A stretch of DNA of 64,000 nucleotides from Kibdelosporangium sp. MJ126-NF4. GTDB lineage: Bacteria; Actinomycetota; Actinomycetes; Mycobacteriales; Pseudonocardiaceae. Position numbers and translations under genes: made by a program. Of the stretch, positions 1 through 7,479 are shown piece by piece. The stretch is taken from NCBI RefSeq assembly GCF_000826545.1, contig NZ_CDME01000021.1, positions 1 to 64,000 of the forward strand. The letters run 5' to 3'. The stretch's first letter is position 1. Each line of letters begins with the position of its first letter. The notes beneath the pieces are model-generated. The model searched no databases and was not told the DNA's origin. It saw only the letters and a list, made by a program, of their open reading frames with translations.

Positions 1-1
1 C

Positions 2-253
2 CATGGCTCCCCGAAACTCGCCGTACTCACCTACTTCGCACTGGGCGACACAGAGGCCGGACGAGCGAACATCCAGGACTTCTACCGGCTGGCCCCCAAG
101 GAGATCGCCGCCAACGCGGTGCTTCGCACCACCAGGGAGACGATCCAGCAGTCCGTCACGGAATACACCGACCTCGGTGTGGACGAGATCATCTTCGTTC
201 CGGCCACGGACGACCTCGACGAGGTCACGCGGCTCGCCGACGTCATCGCCTGA
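2..253 (+). CDS. LLM-class flavin-dependent oxidoreductase, C-terminal fragment
   Basis: The reading frame is open from the window edge to a TGA at 251-253, giving the last 83 residues of a longer protein. The segment ending in TDLGVDEIIFVPATDDLDEV is typical of the C-terminal strand and helix of bacterial luciferase-like (F420- or FMN-dependent) monooxygenases. In M. tuberculosis a luciferase-like oxidoreductase lies next to sucD in the same arrangement (Rv0953c, from memory), which supports the call. It converges on sucD with an 18-bp gap. Substrate cannot be told from this fragment. Confidence 0.7.
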   Translation, partial: HGSPKLAVLTYFALGDTEAGRANIQDFYRLAPKEIAANAVLRTTRETIQQSVTEYTDLGVDEIIFVPATDDLDEVTRLADVIA

Positions 254-271
254 GCCCCGCGTCGGTTCGGG

Positions 272-1168
272 TCAGCTCGCCTCGACGATCGCCCGCGCCA
301 GCGCGGCCGTCTCGCTCGGGGTCTTGCCGACCTTCACACCCGCGGCCTCGAGGGCTTCCTTCTTGGCCGCGGCGGTACCGGCCGAACCGGACACGATCGC
401 ACCGGCGTGCCCCATGGTCTTGCCCTCCGGCGCGGTGAAGCCCGCGACATAGCCGACGACCGGCTTGGTCACGTTCTCCTTGATGTACGCCGCCGCACGC
501 TCCTCCGCGTCGCCACCGATCTCACCGATCATCACGATCAGCTCGGTCTCGGGGTCGTCCTGGAACGCCGCGAGCGCGTCGATGTGCGTCGTACCGATCA
601 CCGGGTCGCCACCGATGCCCACCGCGGACGAGAAACCGATGTCCCGCAGCTCGTGCATCATCTGGTAGGTCAACGTGCCCGACTTCGACACCAGACCGAT
701 CTTGCCGGGGCCGGTGATGTCCGCCGGGATGATGCCCGCGTTCGACTTCCCGGGCGAGATCAGGCCGGGGCAGTTCGGGCCGACGATCCGGGTTTTCCCG
801 CCCTTGGCGACCGCGTGTGCCCAGAAGTAGGCCGAGTCGTGCACCGGGATGCCCTCGGTGATCACGACCGCCAGGCCGATTCCGGCGTCGATCGCCTCGA
901 TCACGGCGTCCTTGGCGAACCTCGGCGGCACGAAGATCACCGACACGTCCGCGCCGGTCTTCTCGATCGCGTCGGCCACCGAGCCGAACACCGGCACCAG
1001 CGTGCCGTCGATGTCGGCCTCGGTGCCCGCCTTGCGCGGGTTCACGCCACCGACGATGTTCGTGCCCGACTTGAGCATCCGCTTGGTGTGCTTGGTGCCC
1101 TCGGAGCCGGTCATGCCCTGGACGATGACCTTGGAGTTCTCGTTGAGGAAGATGGCCATCTTGTTCAC
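272..1168 (-). CDS. sucD: Succinyl-CoA synthetase (succinate-CoA ligase) alpha subunit
   Basis: Alpha subunit of the TCA-cycle enzyme that interconverts succinyl-CoA and succinate with ATP or GTP formation. About 298 residues, the usual length. Visible are the CoA-binding Rossmann region ([17 protein letters not shown]), the [12 protein letters not shown] segment, and GHAGAIVSG holding the phosphorylated active-site histidine. The GTG at 1166-1168 overlaps the sucC stop (GTGA); an ATG nine bases further in (1159) with GGGGG upstream is an equally good start giving MAIFLNENS. The overlap with sucC implies a two-gene operon with translational coupling. Confidence 0.97.
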   Translation of the reverse strand: MNKMAIFLNENSKVIVQGMTGSEGTKHTKRMLKSGTNIVGGVNPRKAGTEADIDGTLVPVFGSVADAIEKTGADVSVIFVPPRFAKDAVIEAIDAGIGLAVVITEGIPVHDSAYFWAHAVAKGGKTRIVGPNCPGLISPGKSNAGIIPADITGPGKIGLVSKSGTLTYQMMHELRDIGFSSAVGIGGDPVIGTTHIDALAAFQDDPETELIVMIGEIGGDAEERAAAYIKENVTKPVVGYVAGFTAPEGKTMGHAGAIVSGSAGTAAAKKEALEAAGVKVGKTPSETAALARAIVEAS

Positions 1169-2343
1169 GCCCCCGCAGCAGCAAGTGCGGCAGCCTTGTC
1201 GGCTGCGTTGTCCATTGTGTCCACCTGCTCGAGGCCGGGCAGCTTGGCATCGGTGAGGATGCGGCGGCCCTCCTCGGCGTTGTTGCCGTCCAGCCGGACC
1301 ACGATCGGCCGGGTGACGGCCTCGCCGCGCGACTCAAGCAGCTGGAACGCCTGCACGATGCCGTTGGCGACCGCGTCGCACGCGGTGATGCCACCGAAGA
1401 CGTTCACGAAAACGCTGCGCACGTCCGGGTCGGACAGGATGATCTCCAGCCCGTTGGCCATCACCTCGGCCGACGCGCCACCACCGATGTCCAGGAAGTT
1501 GGCGGGCTTCACACCGCCGTGCCGCTCACCCGCGTACGCGACGACGTCCAAAGTGGACATGACGAGGCCCGCGCCGTTGCCGATGATGCCGACCTGGCCG
1601 TCGAGCTTGACGTAGTTGAGGTCCTTGGCCTTGGCCGCGGCCTCCAGCGGGTCCTCGGCCGCGACGTCGACGAGGTCGGCGTGCGCCGGGTGCCGGAAGG
1701 CGGCGTTCTCGTCGAGCGTGACCTTGCCGTCCAACGCGATGATCTTGTCCTGCGGGTCGCGGACCAGCGGGTTCACCTCGACCAGCGTGGCGTCCTCGGC
1801 GACGAAGGCGTCCCACAGCTTGACGATGACCTCGGCGACCTGGTCGGCGACGGCCTCGGGGAACTTCGCGGCTGCCGAGATCTCCTTGGCCTTGGCCAGG
1901 TCGACGCCCTCGATCGGGTCGATCAGGATCTTGGCGAGGGCCTCCGGCTTGGTGACCGCGACCTCTTCGATGTCCATCCCGCCCTCGACGGAGGCCATCG
2001 CGAGGAACTTGCGGTTGGCGCGGTCGAGCAGGAACGAGAAGTAGTACTCCTCGGCGATGTCGGATGCCGGCGTCACCAGGACGCGGCGGACCACATGGCC
2101 CTTGATGTCCAGTCCGAGAATGGCCTCGGCCTTGGTCCTGGTGTCCTCGGGATCGTCGGCCAGCTTCACGCCACCGGCCTTGCCTCGGCCACCGGTCTTC
2201 ACCTGTGCCTTGACGACGACCGTCTGGCCCAGTTCGGCCGCGATCGCCTTGGCGTCTTCGGGGTTGTCAGCCACGGAGCCCGGCAGTACCGGCACTCCGT
2301 GGGCGGCGAAGAGGTCCTTCGCCTGGTACTCGTACAGGTCCAC
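1165..2343 (-). CDS. sucC: Succinyl-CoA synthetase beta subunit (ADP-forming type)
   Basis: Beta subunit of succinyl-CoA synthetase, 392 residues. It begins with [21 protein letters not shown] and has the ATP-grasp segments [17 protein letters not shown] and EVNPLV, then the C-terminal ligase part [12 protein letters not shown] and [13 protein letters not shown] chose the GTG at 2341-2343 because AGGAGCT lies about 5-9 bases upstream and the protein then begins like known SucC. The frame also runs to an upstream GTG at 2370 (MHMVEQELS prefix), which I consider leader sequence. sucD follows with a 4-bp overlap. Confidence 0.97.
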   Translation of the reverse strand: MDLYEYQAKDLFAAHGVPVLPGSVADNPEDAKAIAAELGQTVVVKAQVKTGGRGKAGGVKLADDPEDTRTKAEAILGLDIKGHVVRRVLVTPASDIAEEYYFSFLLDRANRKFLAMASVEGGMDIEEVAVTKPEALAKILIDPIEGVDLAKAKEISAAAKFPEAVADQVAEVIVKLWDAFVAEDATLVEVNPLVRDPQDKIIALDGKVTLDENAAFRHPAHADLVDVAAEDPLEAAAKAKDLNYVKLDGQVGIIGNGAGLVMSTLDVVAYAGERHGGVKPANFLDIGGGASAEVMANGLEIILSDPDVRSVFVNVFGGITACDAVANGIVQAFQLLESRGEAVTRPIVVRLDGNNAEEGRRILTDAKLPGLEQVDTMDNAADKAAALAAAGA

Positions 2344-2436
2344 TGAGAGCTCCTGCTCCACCATATGCACTGCGCTGGACGGAACGACCCTAGCGACCGG
2401 TGTTCGGGGCCGGGCCGTCGGTCCTGGTGAGGTCGG

Positions 2437-2787
2437 TCACCGCTTGTGATCGGGCGCGAGCGTACTTGCCCAGCTCACGACGCCTTCGGCGTTGCCGTGC
2501 CGGAAAACCGCCTTGACTCCGGCGGCCCGCAGCGCGTGTTCGTCGCCGTCCGCAGTGGCGAACACCACGGTCCGGGCGGCCAGTTCTGTACCGATCAGGC
2601 GGTGCTCGCCGGTCCGGACGACCAGTCCAACCGCGCGCACGTCCTCCTGCTCAGCGGCGCGCGCGATCTCCTCGGCTGTGCCCGCTGTGGCGTAGACGAC
2701 CTCCACGCCGCTGTCACGCAGCGCACGCGCCAGCGCCCGGGTCTCGGCGTCGTCCGCTTCGAGCTCGACGAGCAGCAGCCTGATCAT
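2437..2787 (-). CDS. Small stand-alone protein with cobalamin-binding-like fold, axial histidine absent
   Basis: A 116-residue protein resembling the C-terminal B12-binding domain of methylmalonyl-CoA mutase: MIRLLLVELEADDAETRALARALRDSGVEVVYA followed by an alternating strand/helix pattern (RAVGLVVRT, TVVFATADGDEHALRAAGVKAVF). The family signature DxHxxG, which supplies the lower axial histidine, would fall at residues 12-17, but the sequence there is DDAETR, so cobalamin binding in the usual base-off mode looks unlikely. Its ATG overlaps the stop of the upstream membrane-protein gene (ATGA), so the two are probably co-translated. Function unknown; it may act as a protein-interaction or ligand-binding module. 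Confidence 0.75.
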   Translation of the reverse strand: MIRLLLVELEADDAETRALARALRDSGVEVVYATAGTAEEIARAAEQEDVRAVGLVVRTGEHRLIGTELAARTVVFATADGDEHALRAAGVKAVFRHGNAEGVVSWASTLAPDHKR

Positions 2788-4601
2788 GTGCGGCGCGCGG
2801 GTTCCGGCCGCACCGCCAACGCCACGAACGCACTGATCACCAGGGCCGCGATGGTCGCCAGCGACAACCACGTCCCGGCGGCCGCCGCCGAGCCTTCGGC
2901 TCGTCCGCCGGTCATCGGCACTTCCAGCGCGTGCACGGCGACCAGCCCAGCCGTGCCGAACAGCAAGGCCGCGGCGCGCGGCGGACGGCTGCGCGCGGCG
3001 AGCACCGTCGCGATGATCACCGCGATCACCGCGATGACAAGGCCCCACGACGCGATCCGGAAGTTCGACCAGATGCCCGGCGCCGCGTACTGCTCGGCAC
3101 GCATCGTCGGCAGCCCGAACGCACCGATGGCGAACAACACCGCCGCTGCCAACGGCGCCATCAGGATCATGTTCGACGGGCGGTCGGTCAGATCGACGTC
3201 GTCTCGTTCGATCGCGCCCGCCGCACCGGCGCAGATCGCCGCGCCGAGCGCGAACAGGACCGCGAGCAGCGTCCACCACGTCCCTGCGCCCGCGCGGATC
3301 GCGCCGCTGGTGGACGTGGCCGTGACGACGGCGTCCAACGCGAGGAACGCGGCGAGCGGGATGGCGACCCACGCGACGCCCAACATCGGACGGAAGATCC
3401 GCGAGATCGGCTTGATCAGCAGGAGGATGCCGAGCGCGATCACGAGGATGGCCGACGGCAGCAGCAGTCCGTTCGCGAACGAGCCGGGACGGACTCCGGA
3501 AAGGATGATCAGCTCGTCGGTCTGGTTGATCGGGACGTCCGTCGGGATCTCCACCACGAACAGGTCGGTGGCCTGGCCGAGGATGGCGGCGGCACCGGCG
3601 AGGAGCGCGAACACGCCTGCAGTGCGGTGCATCCGGCCGCCGCTCTCCGCGATCGGCACGCTTTCCTTGCGCTTCACCGCAAGCCCGCTCGGCCACACGA
3701 CGGTGACGACGAGCCCGAGAGCGCCGGCGGTCGCCATGTACGACCGCCAGTCGGCGTGCAGCCAGTCCACTGCGCTCCCGGCGACCTGCGCGGGAAGCAG
3801 GAACGTGAAGACCGCCACCGCGACGCCGACCAGTACGCCCCGGCCCATCTTCGACGAGCGGGCCGTCCCCGCGAACACGCAACCGAGCAACGCGGCGAGC
3901 ACGATCAACAACCCGCCCGCGATCACCAGCCCCGGCCCGTTCGCGAGGTCGACGTCGAGCAGATACGCGTTGTCCGAACGGAACGGCGGCATCAGCAGGC
4001 CGATGGCCGCGAGTCCGCCGAACACCAGTCCCCAACCGAGCAACCGCTTGCGCGACTCCGGTTCCGAGTCCTCGAACTCGGCGGCAACAGCCGTACCGGG
4101 CTGAGCACCGGCACGAACAACCACCATGGCACCGGCGGCGAACGTCAGCACATGCCCGGCGACAAGCAGCCAAGTGCCCACACCGGCGGCCAGTGGAACA
4201 AGTTGAGTCGGCACAACCAACTCAGGCCGCGACGCCACCAACGCGTCCGCGGCGAGTTGAAGATCAAGCAGGGCTCGCCCAGGCGCGAGGAAGGCAACAC
4301 CGACGAGCACACCCGCCGCACCGATCGGCCTGCCCGCGACCAACAACCCAGCCGCGACCAGAACCGGAAGAACAGCGAGCACGACGAGTAGTGGCCCGCT
4401 GCCATACGCGGGCGGAGGCGCGCTCCGCAGCACCCCGACAAGCGGACCGATCGCCACCAGAACCGCACCAGCGGCAGCCACGACCATCGCCAGTTTCAAC
4501 AGAGCCGGTACCGCAAGCCGCTCCGGCACGAAATCTCCACCCTCACCAGCGGTCGGGCCGGTCGGATGCCGGGTTTCCGACGATCGGATCCGCGAATTCA
4601 T
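2784..4601 (-). CDS. Large polytopic membrane protein of unknown function
   Basis: About 605 residues, beginning MNSRIRSSETRHPTGP, with a short cytoplasmic N terminus and then roughly 14-16 hydrophobic segments separated by short loops (for example LLKLAMVVAAAGAVLVAIGP and LIIGGLLIVLAALLG-type stretches). I recognise no catalytic motif. A frame extension to 4664 exists; the internal ATG at 4601 is preferred because the upstream residues look like leader sequence. It overlaps the downstream B12-fold gene by 4 bp. The operon lies beside sucCD, but nothing in the sequence links it to the TCA cycle. A transport or cell-envelope role is possible but not shown. Confidence 0.8.
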   Translation of the reverse strand: MNSRIRSSETRHPTGPTAGEGGDFVPERLAVPALLKLAMVVAAAGAVLVAIGPLVGVLRSAPPPAYGSGPLLVVLAVLPVLVAAGLLVAGRPIGAAGVLVGVAFLAPGRALLDLQLAADALVASRPELVVPTQLVPLAAGVGTWLLVAGHVLTFAAGAMVVVRAGAQPGTAVAAEFEDSEPESRKRLLGWGLVFGGLAAIGLLMPPFRSDNAYLLDVDLANGPGLVIAGGLLIVLAALLGCVFAGTARSSKMGRGVLVGVAVAVFTFLLPAQVAGSAVDWLHADWRSYMATAGALGLVVTVVWPSGLAVKRKESVPIAESGGRMHRTAGVFALLAGAAAILGQATDLFVVEIPTDVPINQTDELIILSGVRPGSFANGLLLPSAILVIALGILLLIKPISRIFRPMLGVAWVAIPLAAFLALDAVVTATSTSGAIRAGAGTWWTLLAVLFALGAAICAGAAGAIERDDVDLTDRPSNMILMAPLAAAVLFAIGAFGLPTMRAEQYAAPGIWSNFRIASWGLVIAVIAVIIATVLAARSRPPRAAALLFGTAGLVAVHALEVPMTGGRAEGSAAAAGTWLSLATIAALVISAFVALAVRPEPARRT

Positions 4602-5504
4602 CGCCCCGAACCTAGCAAGGCGATCACACCCGACTTCCCCCAGCACAGCCGCCACCCAGAACACACCAGGTCACACGGACGGAACAGGAATATGCGCTCG
4701 CCGAGTGATCCACATGGACGCCGAAGCCCCCGTGTCACGTGCCAACCGTCATGCGGGCGCGGTCGGGCTTTGCGGAGGTTCTTCGGATCCTGATGACAAC
4801 CTTCGGCGGACTTGTCGCGTCTTAGGGGCAGAGGCGAAGTTGGGGCCTGCCGCCTGGGGATTGGTGACGGGCGCCTGCCGGAATCGGGGAACGGGCGAGC
4901 GGGGTTCGAGGTTGCCGGTGGCGGGGGCTACCGGGCAACCGAAGGTTGTTGTCGATCAGCGGATTGCTGGGGACAGGGCTGGCGCCCCGGACACGTTTCG
5001 CCGGGTGGGCGGGATGCACCGAAGGCCACCTTGGTTGCACTCAGTGCACCGAAGGCCACCTTGGTTGTGGGTGTCAGCGGTGGTGGTGACTGAGGGTGAG
5101 GGGTGGTGGGTGGTTGCATTGGATACATGGGGTTGGGGTGGATCGAGTAACGGGGGCGTGGGTGCGGTGAGCGGTTCGATGGGGCCATAGGGCGTGCAGA
5201 ACCGCCCGGTTGGCGTAACACAGATCACATTCTGGCGTGTTATGCCGAGTTAACTTTGGGTAGTTGTTACTGATCAGTGACTTGTCCGGGCTCCCTGAAC
5301 GGCAGAAGACACCTTCGGGAAGTTGCCCTCCGCTGTCTCCTCTGGTTACTGTCCCCCGGTCCGTTGTCACGGTCCGGTCACGGCAGGACTTGGGTGGTTC
5401 CCCCGAAACCACCCGCCCGGGATCCCCCGCCCGGTTGTCCACGCCAAAGCTCGTCCCCGCGAGTTGAAGTGCCGCCCGGACTCCCCGAGGCAGAAGGGCA
5501 GGCT
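4602..5504. other. Non-coding stretch between the membrane-protein gene and the M23 peptidase gene
   Basis: About 900 bases without a convincing gene. Open frames here are short, rich in Pro/Arg/Ser and lack ribosome-binding sites. Contents: a 30-bp-period tandem repeat (5015-5067), a pair TAACAC / GTGTTA in inverted orientation (5216-5221 and 5237-5242), a palindrome ACTGATCAGT (5269-5278), and a C-rich segment just upstream of the peptidase start. The last ~300 bases are probably promoter and a long 5' leader of the peptidase gene. I looked for a ydaO-type (c-di-AMP) riboswitch, common ahead of such genes, and did not find its conserved blocks. Confidence 0.6.
5015..5067. repeat. Two direct copies of a 23-bp repeat, period 30 bp
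   Basis: TGCACCGAAGGCCACCTTGG followed by TTG occurs at 5015-5037 and again, identically, at 5045-5067. The 7-bp spacer plus repeat ends make a palindrome TGCACT-C-AGTGCA at 5036-5048, and each copy contains AAGGccaCCTT. I have a general impression that this motif recurs in intergenic regions of Pseudonocardiales genomes, but cannot verify it here. Confidence 0.8.
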
Positions 5505-6326
5505 TTGTCTCGACACCGCTCCCCCGGCGGGCAGCAGCAGTCTGCAGTGATGCTTGAGGCGCTTGATCGCACCTCGAGCGACGACCGCGCAGAGCGCGGC
5601 GCGCACCGGCTTCCGGCGCCGCCGCCCGCGTTGCGTGGCCGTGTGGTCGTTGCAGCTGTCGCCATCGGCGCTTTCGCAGCCGCCGCAGCTGGTCAGACTC
5701 TCAACGCAGGTGCGTCCTCCGGCGACGGCATCGCTCCACCGCTCCCCAACCCTGACGGCGCGTCCGCCGCGTTCGGCGTTGGTGGCGACATCAGCGCCGC
5801 GGCCCCCGAGGTTCTCACTGTCGCGCAGGTCAGCGACGCGGGTATCGAAGCCCGCAAGCTCACCCAGAGCGCGCAGTTGATGGCCAACAAGACCGCCAAG
5901 CTCCAGCAGGAAGCCGCCGAACAGGCCGAGAAGTCACGTGTGAAGTACGTCCGCCCCGCGGACGGCGTTTTCACCTCCGGCTTCGGCGCCCGGTGGGGCG
6001 TGACCCACTTCGGCGTGGACATCGCGGGCAGGTTCGGCTCGCCGATCCGCGCGGTCACCGACGGCGTCGTCATCGAGGCGGGCCCGGCCAGCGGCTTCGG
6101 CCTGTGGGTGCGGGTCCAGCACGCGGACGGCACGGTCAGCGTCTACGGACACATGGACTCGATCACCGTCCGCGAAGGCGCCAAGGTCAAGGCGGGCGAC
6201 CAGATCGCGCGGATGGGCAACCGCGGCCAGTCCACCGGTACCCACCTGCACTTCGAGATCTGGGACTCCAGCGGCCGCAAGATGAACCCCGGCCCGTGGC
6301 TCTCGCAGCGCGGCGTCAACCTCTGA
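5505..6326 (+). CDS. Secreted or membrane-anchored M23 family metallopeptidase (peptidoglycan endopeptidase)
   Basis: A 273-residue protein: cytoplasmic head, one hydrophobic segment at about residues 45-62 (VVVAAVAIGAFAAAAAG), a Lys/Glu-rich possible coiled coil around 112-145 (ARKLTQSAQLMANKTAKLQQ), then a LytM/M23 domain from about 148. Zinc ligands are present: H168 and D172 in HFGVD, and H249 in THLHF (H247 being the catalytic partner), with H216 in YGHMD. The TTG at 5505 is chosen because GAAGGG lies 6-11 bases upstream; the first ATG (5550) has no such site. It probably cleaves cross-linking peptides in the wall. An M23 peptidase near sucC and pcrA also occurs in mycobacteria. Confidence 0.9.
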   Translation: MSRHRSPGGQQQSAVMLEALDRTSSDDRAERGAHRLPAPPPALRGRVVVAAVAIGAFAAAAAGQTLNAGASSGDGIAPPLPNPDGASAAFGVGGDISAAAPEVLTVAQVSDAGIEARKLTQSAQLMANKTAKLQQEAAEQAEKSRVKYVRPADGVFTSGFGARWGVTHFGVDIAGRFGSPIRAVTDGVVIEAGPASGFGLWVRVQHADGTVSVYGHMDSITVREGAKVKAGDQIARMGNRGQSTGTHLHFEIWDSSGRKMNPGPWLSQRGVNL

Positions 6327-6570
6327 CGAACCAGACCCCGGCGACTCGCCAGACCGTGCACATGGCGGGCGAGCCCCGGGGCGTCTGACAGCCCACGCAT
6401 CGTCGACGACGACCTGTGGGCGCGTGCTGGCCGAGCAACGAACGCCAGGCTCCGGAGAGCCTGCGCAGCTCGTGACCGATTTCTCTGGGCTGCGCCGTCG
6501 CCAGGCGCTCGACGCCGTCCAGGTAGCCGGCCACACGCTCTGCCAGCACGCGGAACAAGATGTCGTCCAT
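6316..6570 (-). CDS. Small hypothetical protein, convergent with the M23 gene
   Basis: An 84-residue basic protein starting MDDILFRVLAERVAGYLDGV, with an amphipathic helical N-terminal half and a C-terminal half containing one CVGC pair and an aromatic end (WRVAGVWFVRG). The ATG at 6570 follows AGCAGGGGGT, a reasonable ribosome-binding site; the frame could also begin 16 codons earlier at 6618. The last 11 bp overlap the end of the M23 gene on the other strand. I do not recognise the family. Coding potential is supported by the ribosome-binding site and composition only. Confidence 0.5.
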   Translation of the reverse strand: MDDILFRVLAERVAGYLDGVERLATAQPREIGHELRRLSGAWRSLLGQHAPTGRRRRCVGCQTPRGSPAMCTVWRVAGVWFVRG

Positions 6571-6663
6571 CGGGGCACCCCCTGCTTTCTGGCTTTCGGG
6601 TTCATGGGCGCCAGTCAAGCAGGGGGGTCTGACAGTTTTCGAACTTGTGGTCGAATGCCCTGG

Positions 6664-7377
6664 TCAGGCCTTCGCTTCCGCTGGTTTCGGCGCCGGGCGG
6701 GCGGCGCGCTCGAGGACCTTGCGGCCGTAGACGTAGCGGGCGGCGAGCGCCACGCCCTTGTTCACGATCGTCTGCGGCAACGGCATCGGTCGCAGCACGT
6801 CGACAATCAGGACAATTCGCTCGCCGGTGCTGTTATTGACCACCTCGTGGCTCCAGCTGTCGTCGAACAGCATGCTCTCGTTTTCCTGCCACGTGTACCA
6901 CTCGTCCTTCACGCGGATGCTCGGTGGCGCGTCGTCCGGCACTTTGAGGCCGAGGTGATACCGCAGATACCCGCAGTACGGTCCCTCGTGTTCCGGAATT
7001 GACTTACCCGGCTCGAGAATCGAGAAGAACGCTTGGAAGACATTCGGAATCGACGCGAGGAGTGCGGTCGTTTTAGGGCATTTCGACGCGTTCGGCTCGG
7101 CCCGCTCACCCATCGCCCACAAGTAGAAGATCTTCCACTCGTTGGGCGTCGCGTTGGAGATCGTGGCCTGGTCAGGGTCCAGATCGTGGTACGCGGGCAA
7201 CGTCGAGCGGTCGGCGAGCACGCCGTCGAGTTCGGCCCGGATGTCCGCGTAGGAATTGTCAAGGCTGCGCAACGCCGGATACGTTTCGTCGATGTCGAAC
7301 AGCACCGGCCGCTGCTCACCGCCTGCCGTCTGCTTGAACCACTTGCTGACAGCTTCCTGAATAGGCTTGGTATTCAC
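6664..7377 (-). CDS. Aspartyl/asparaginyl beta-hydroxylase family dioxygenase
   Basis: A 237-residue Fe(II)/2-oxoglutarate dioxygenase-type protein. The family core is clear: EHEGPYCGYLRYHLGL (H130 iron ligand, R139 and H141 for 2-oxoglutarate) and DDSWSHEVVNNSTGERIVLIVD (H177 second iron ligand, R187 for 2-oxoglutarate). Like human AspH it has the two-histidine site without a carboxylate ligand. The GTG at 7377 is chosen because GGGGAGA lies directly upstream; a longer frame reaches 7443. Known relatives hydroxylate Asp/Asn in proteins or lipid-linked fatty acids (LpxO); the substrate here is unknown. The gene lies alone between the M23 region and pcrA. Confidence 0.88.
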   Translation of the reverse strand: MNTKPIQEAVSKWFKQTAGGEQRPVLFDIDETYPALRSLDNSYADIRAELDGVLADRSTLPAYHDLDPDQATISNATPNEWKIFYLWAMGERAEPNASKCPKTTALLASIPNVFQAFFSILEPGKSIPEHEGPYCGYLRYHLGLKVPDDAPPSIRVKDEWYTWQENESMLFDDSWSHEVVNNSTGERIVLIVDVLRPMPLPQTIVNKGVALAARYVYGRKVLERAARPAPKPAEAKA

Positions 7378-7479
7378 GAGTCTCCCCAGAGCGTGTCCGT
7401 CCAGTACTTTCGAATACTGGCCCCGCAGAACGGTGACTCGCATCGGGGAACGACCCGTAGGCGTCCCTGAACGTAACCC

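Noticed and set aside
2446..4104. 552-codon plus-strand frame opposite the membrane protein
   Set aside because: Composition is Arg/Ala/Thr-rich without motifs, while the minus strand gives a clean polytopic membrane protein. It is a GC-skew shadow.
5264..5504. Possible ydaO/c-di-AMP riboswitch ahead of the M23 gene
   Set aside because: The conserved GGGTGAA, AGGGTAACC-type and GAATC blocks are not present; the stretch is C-rich leader sequence without the expected pairing.
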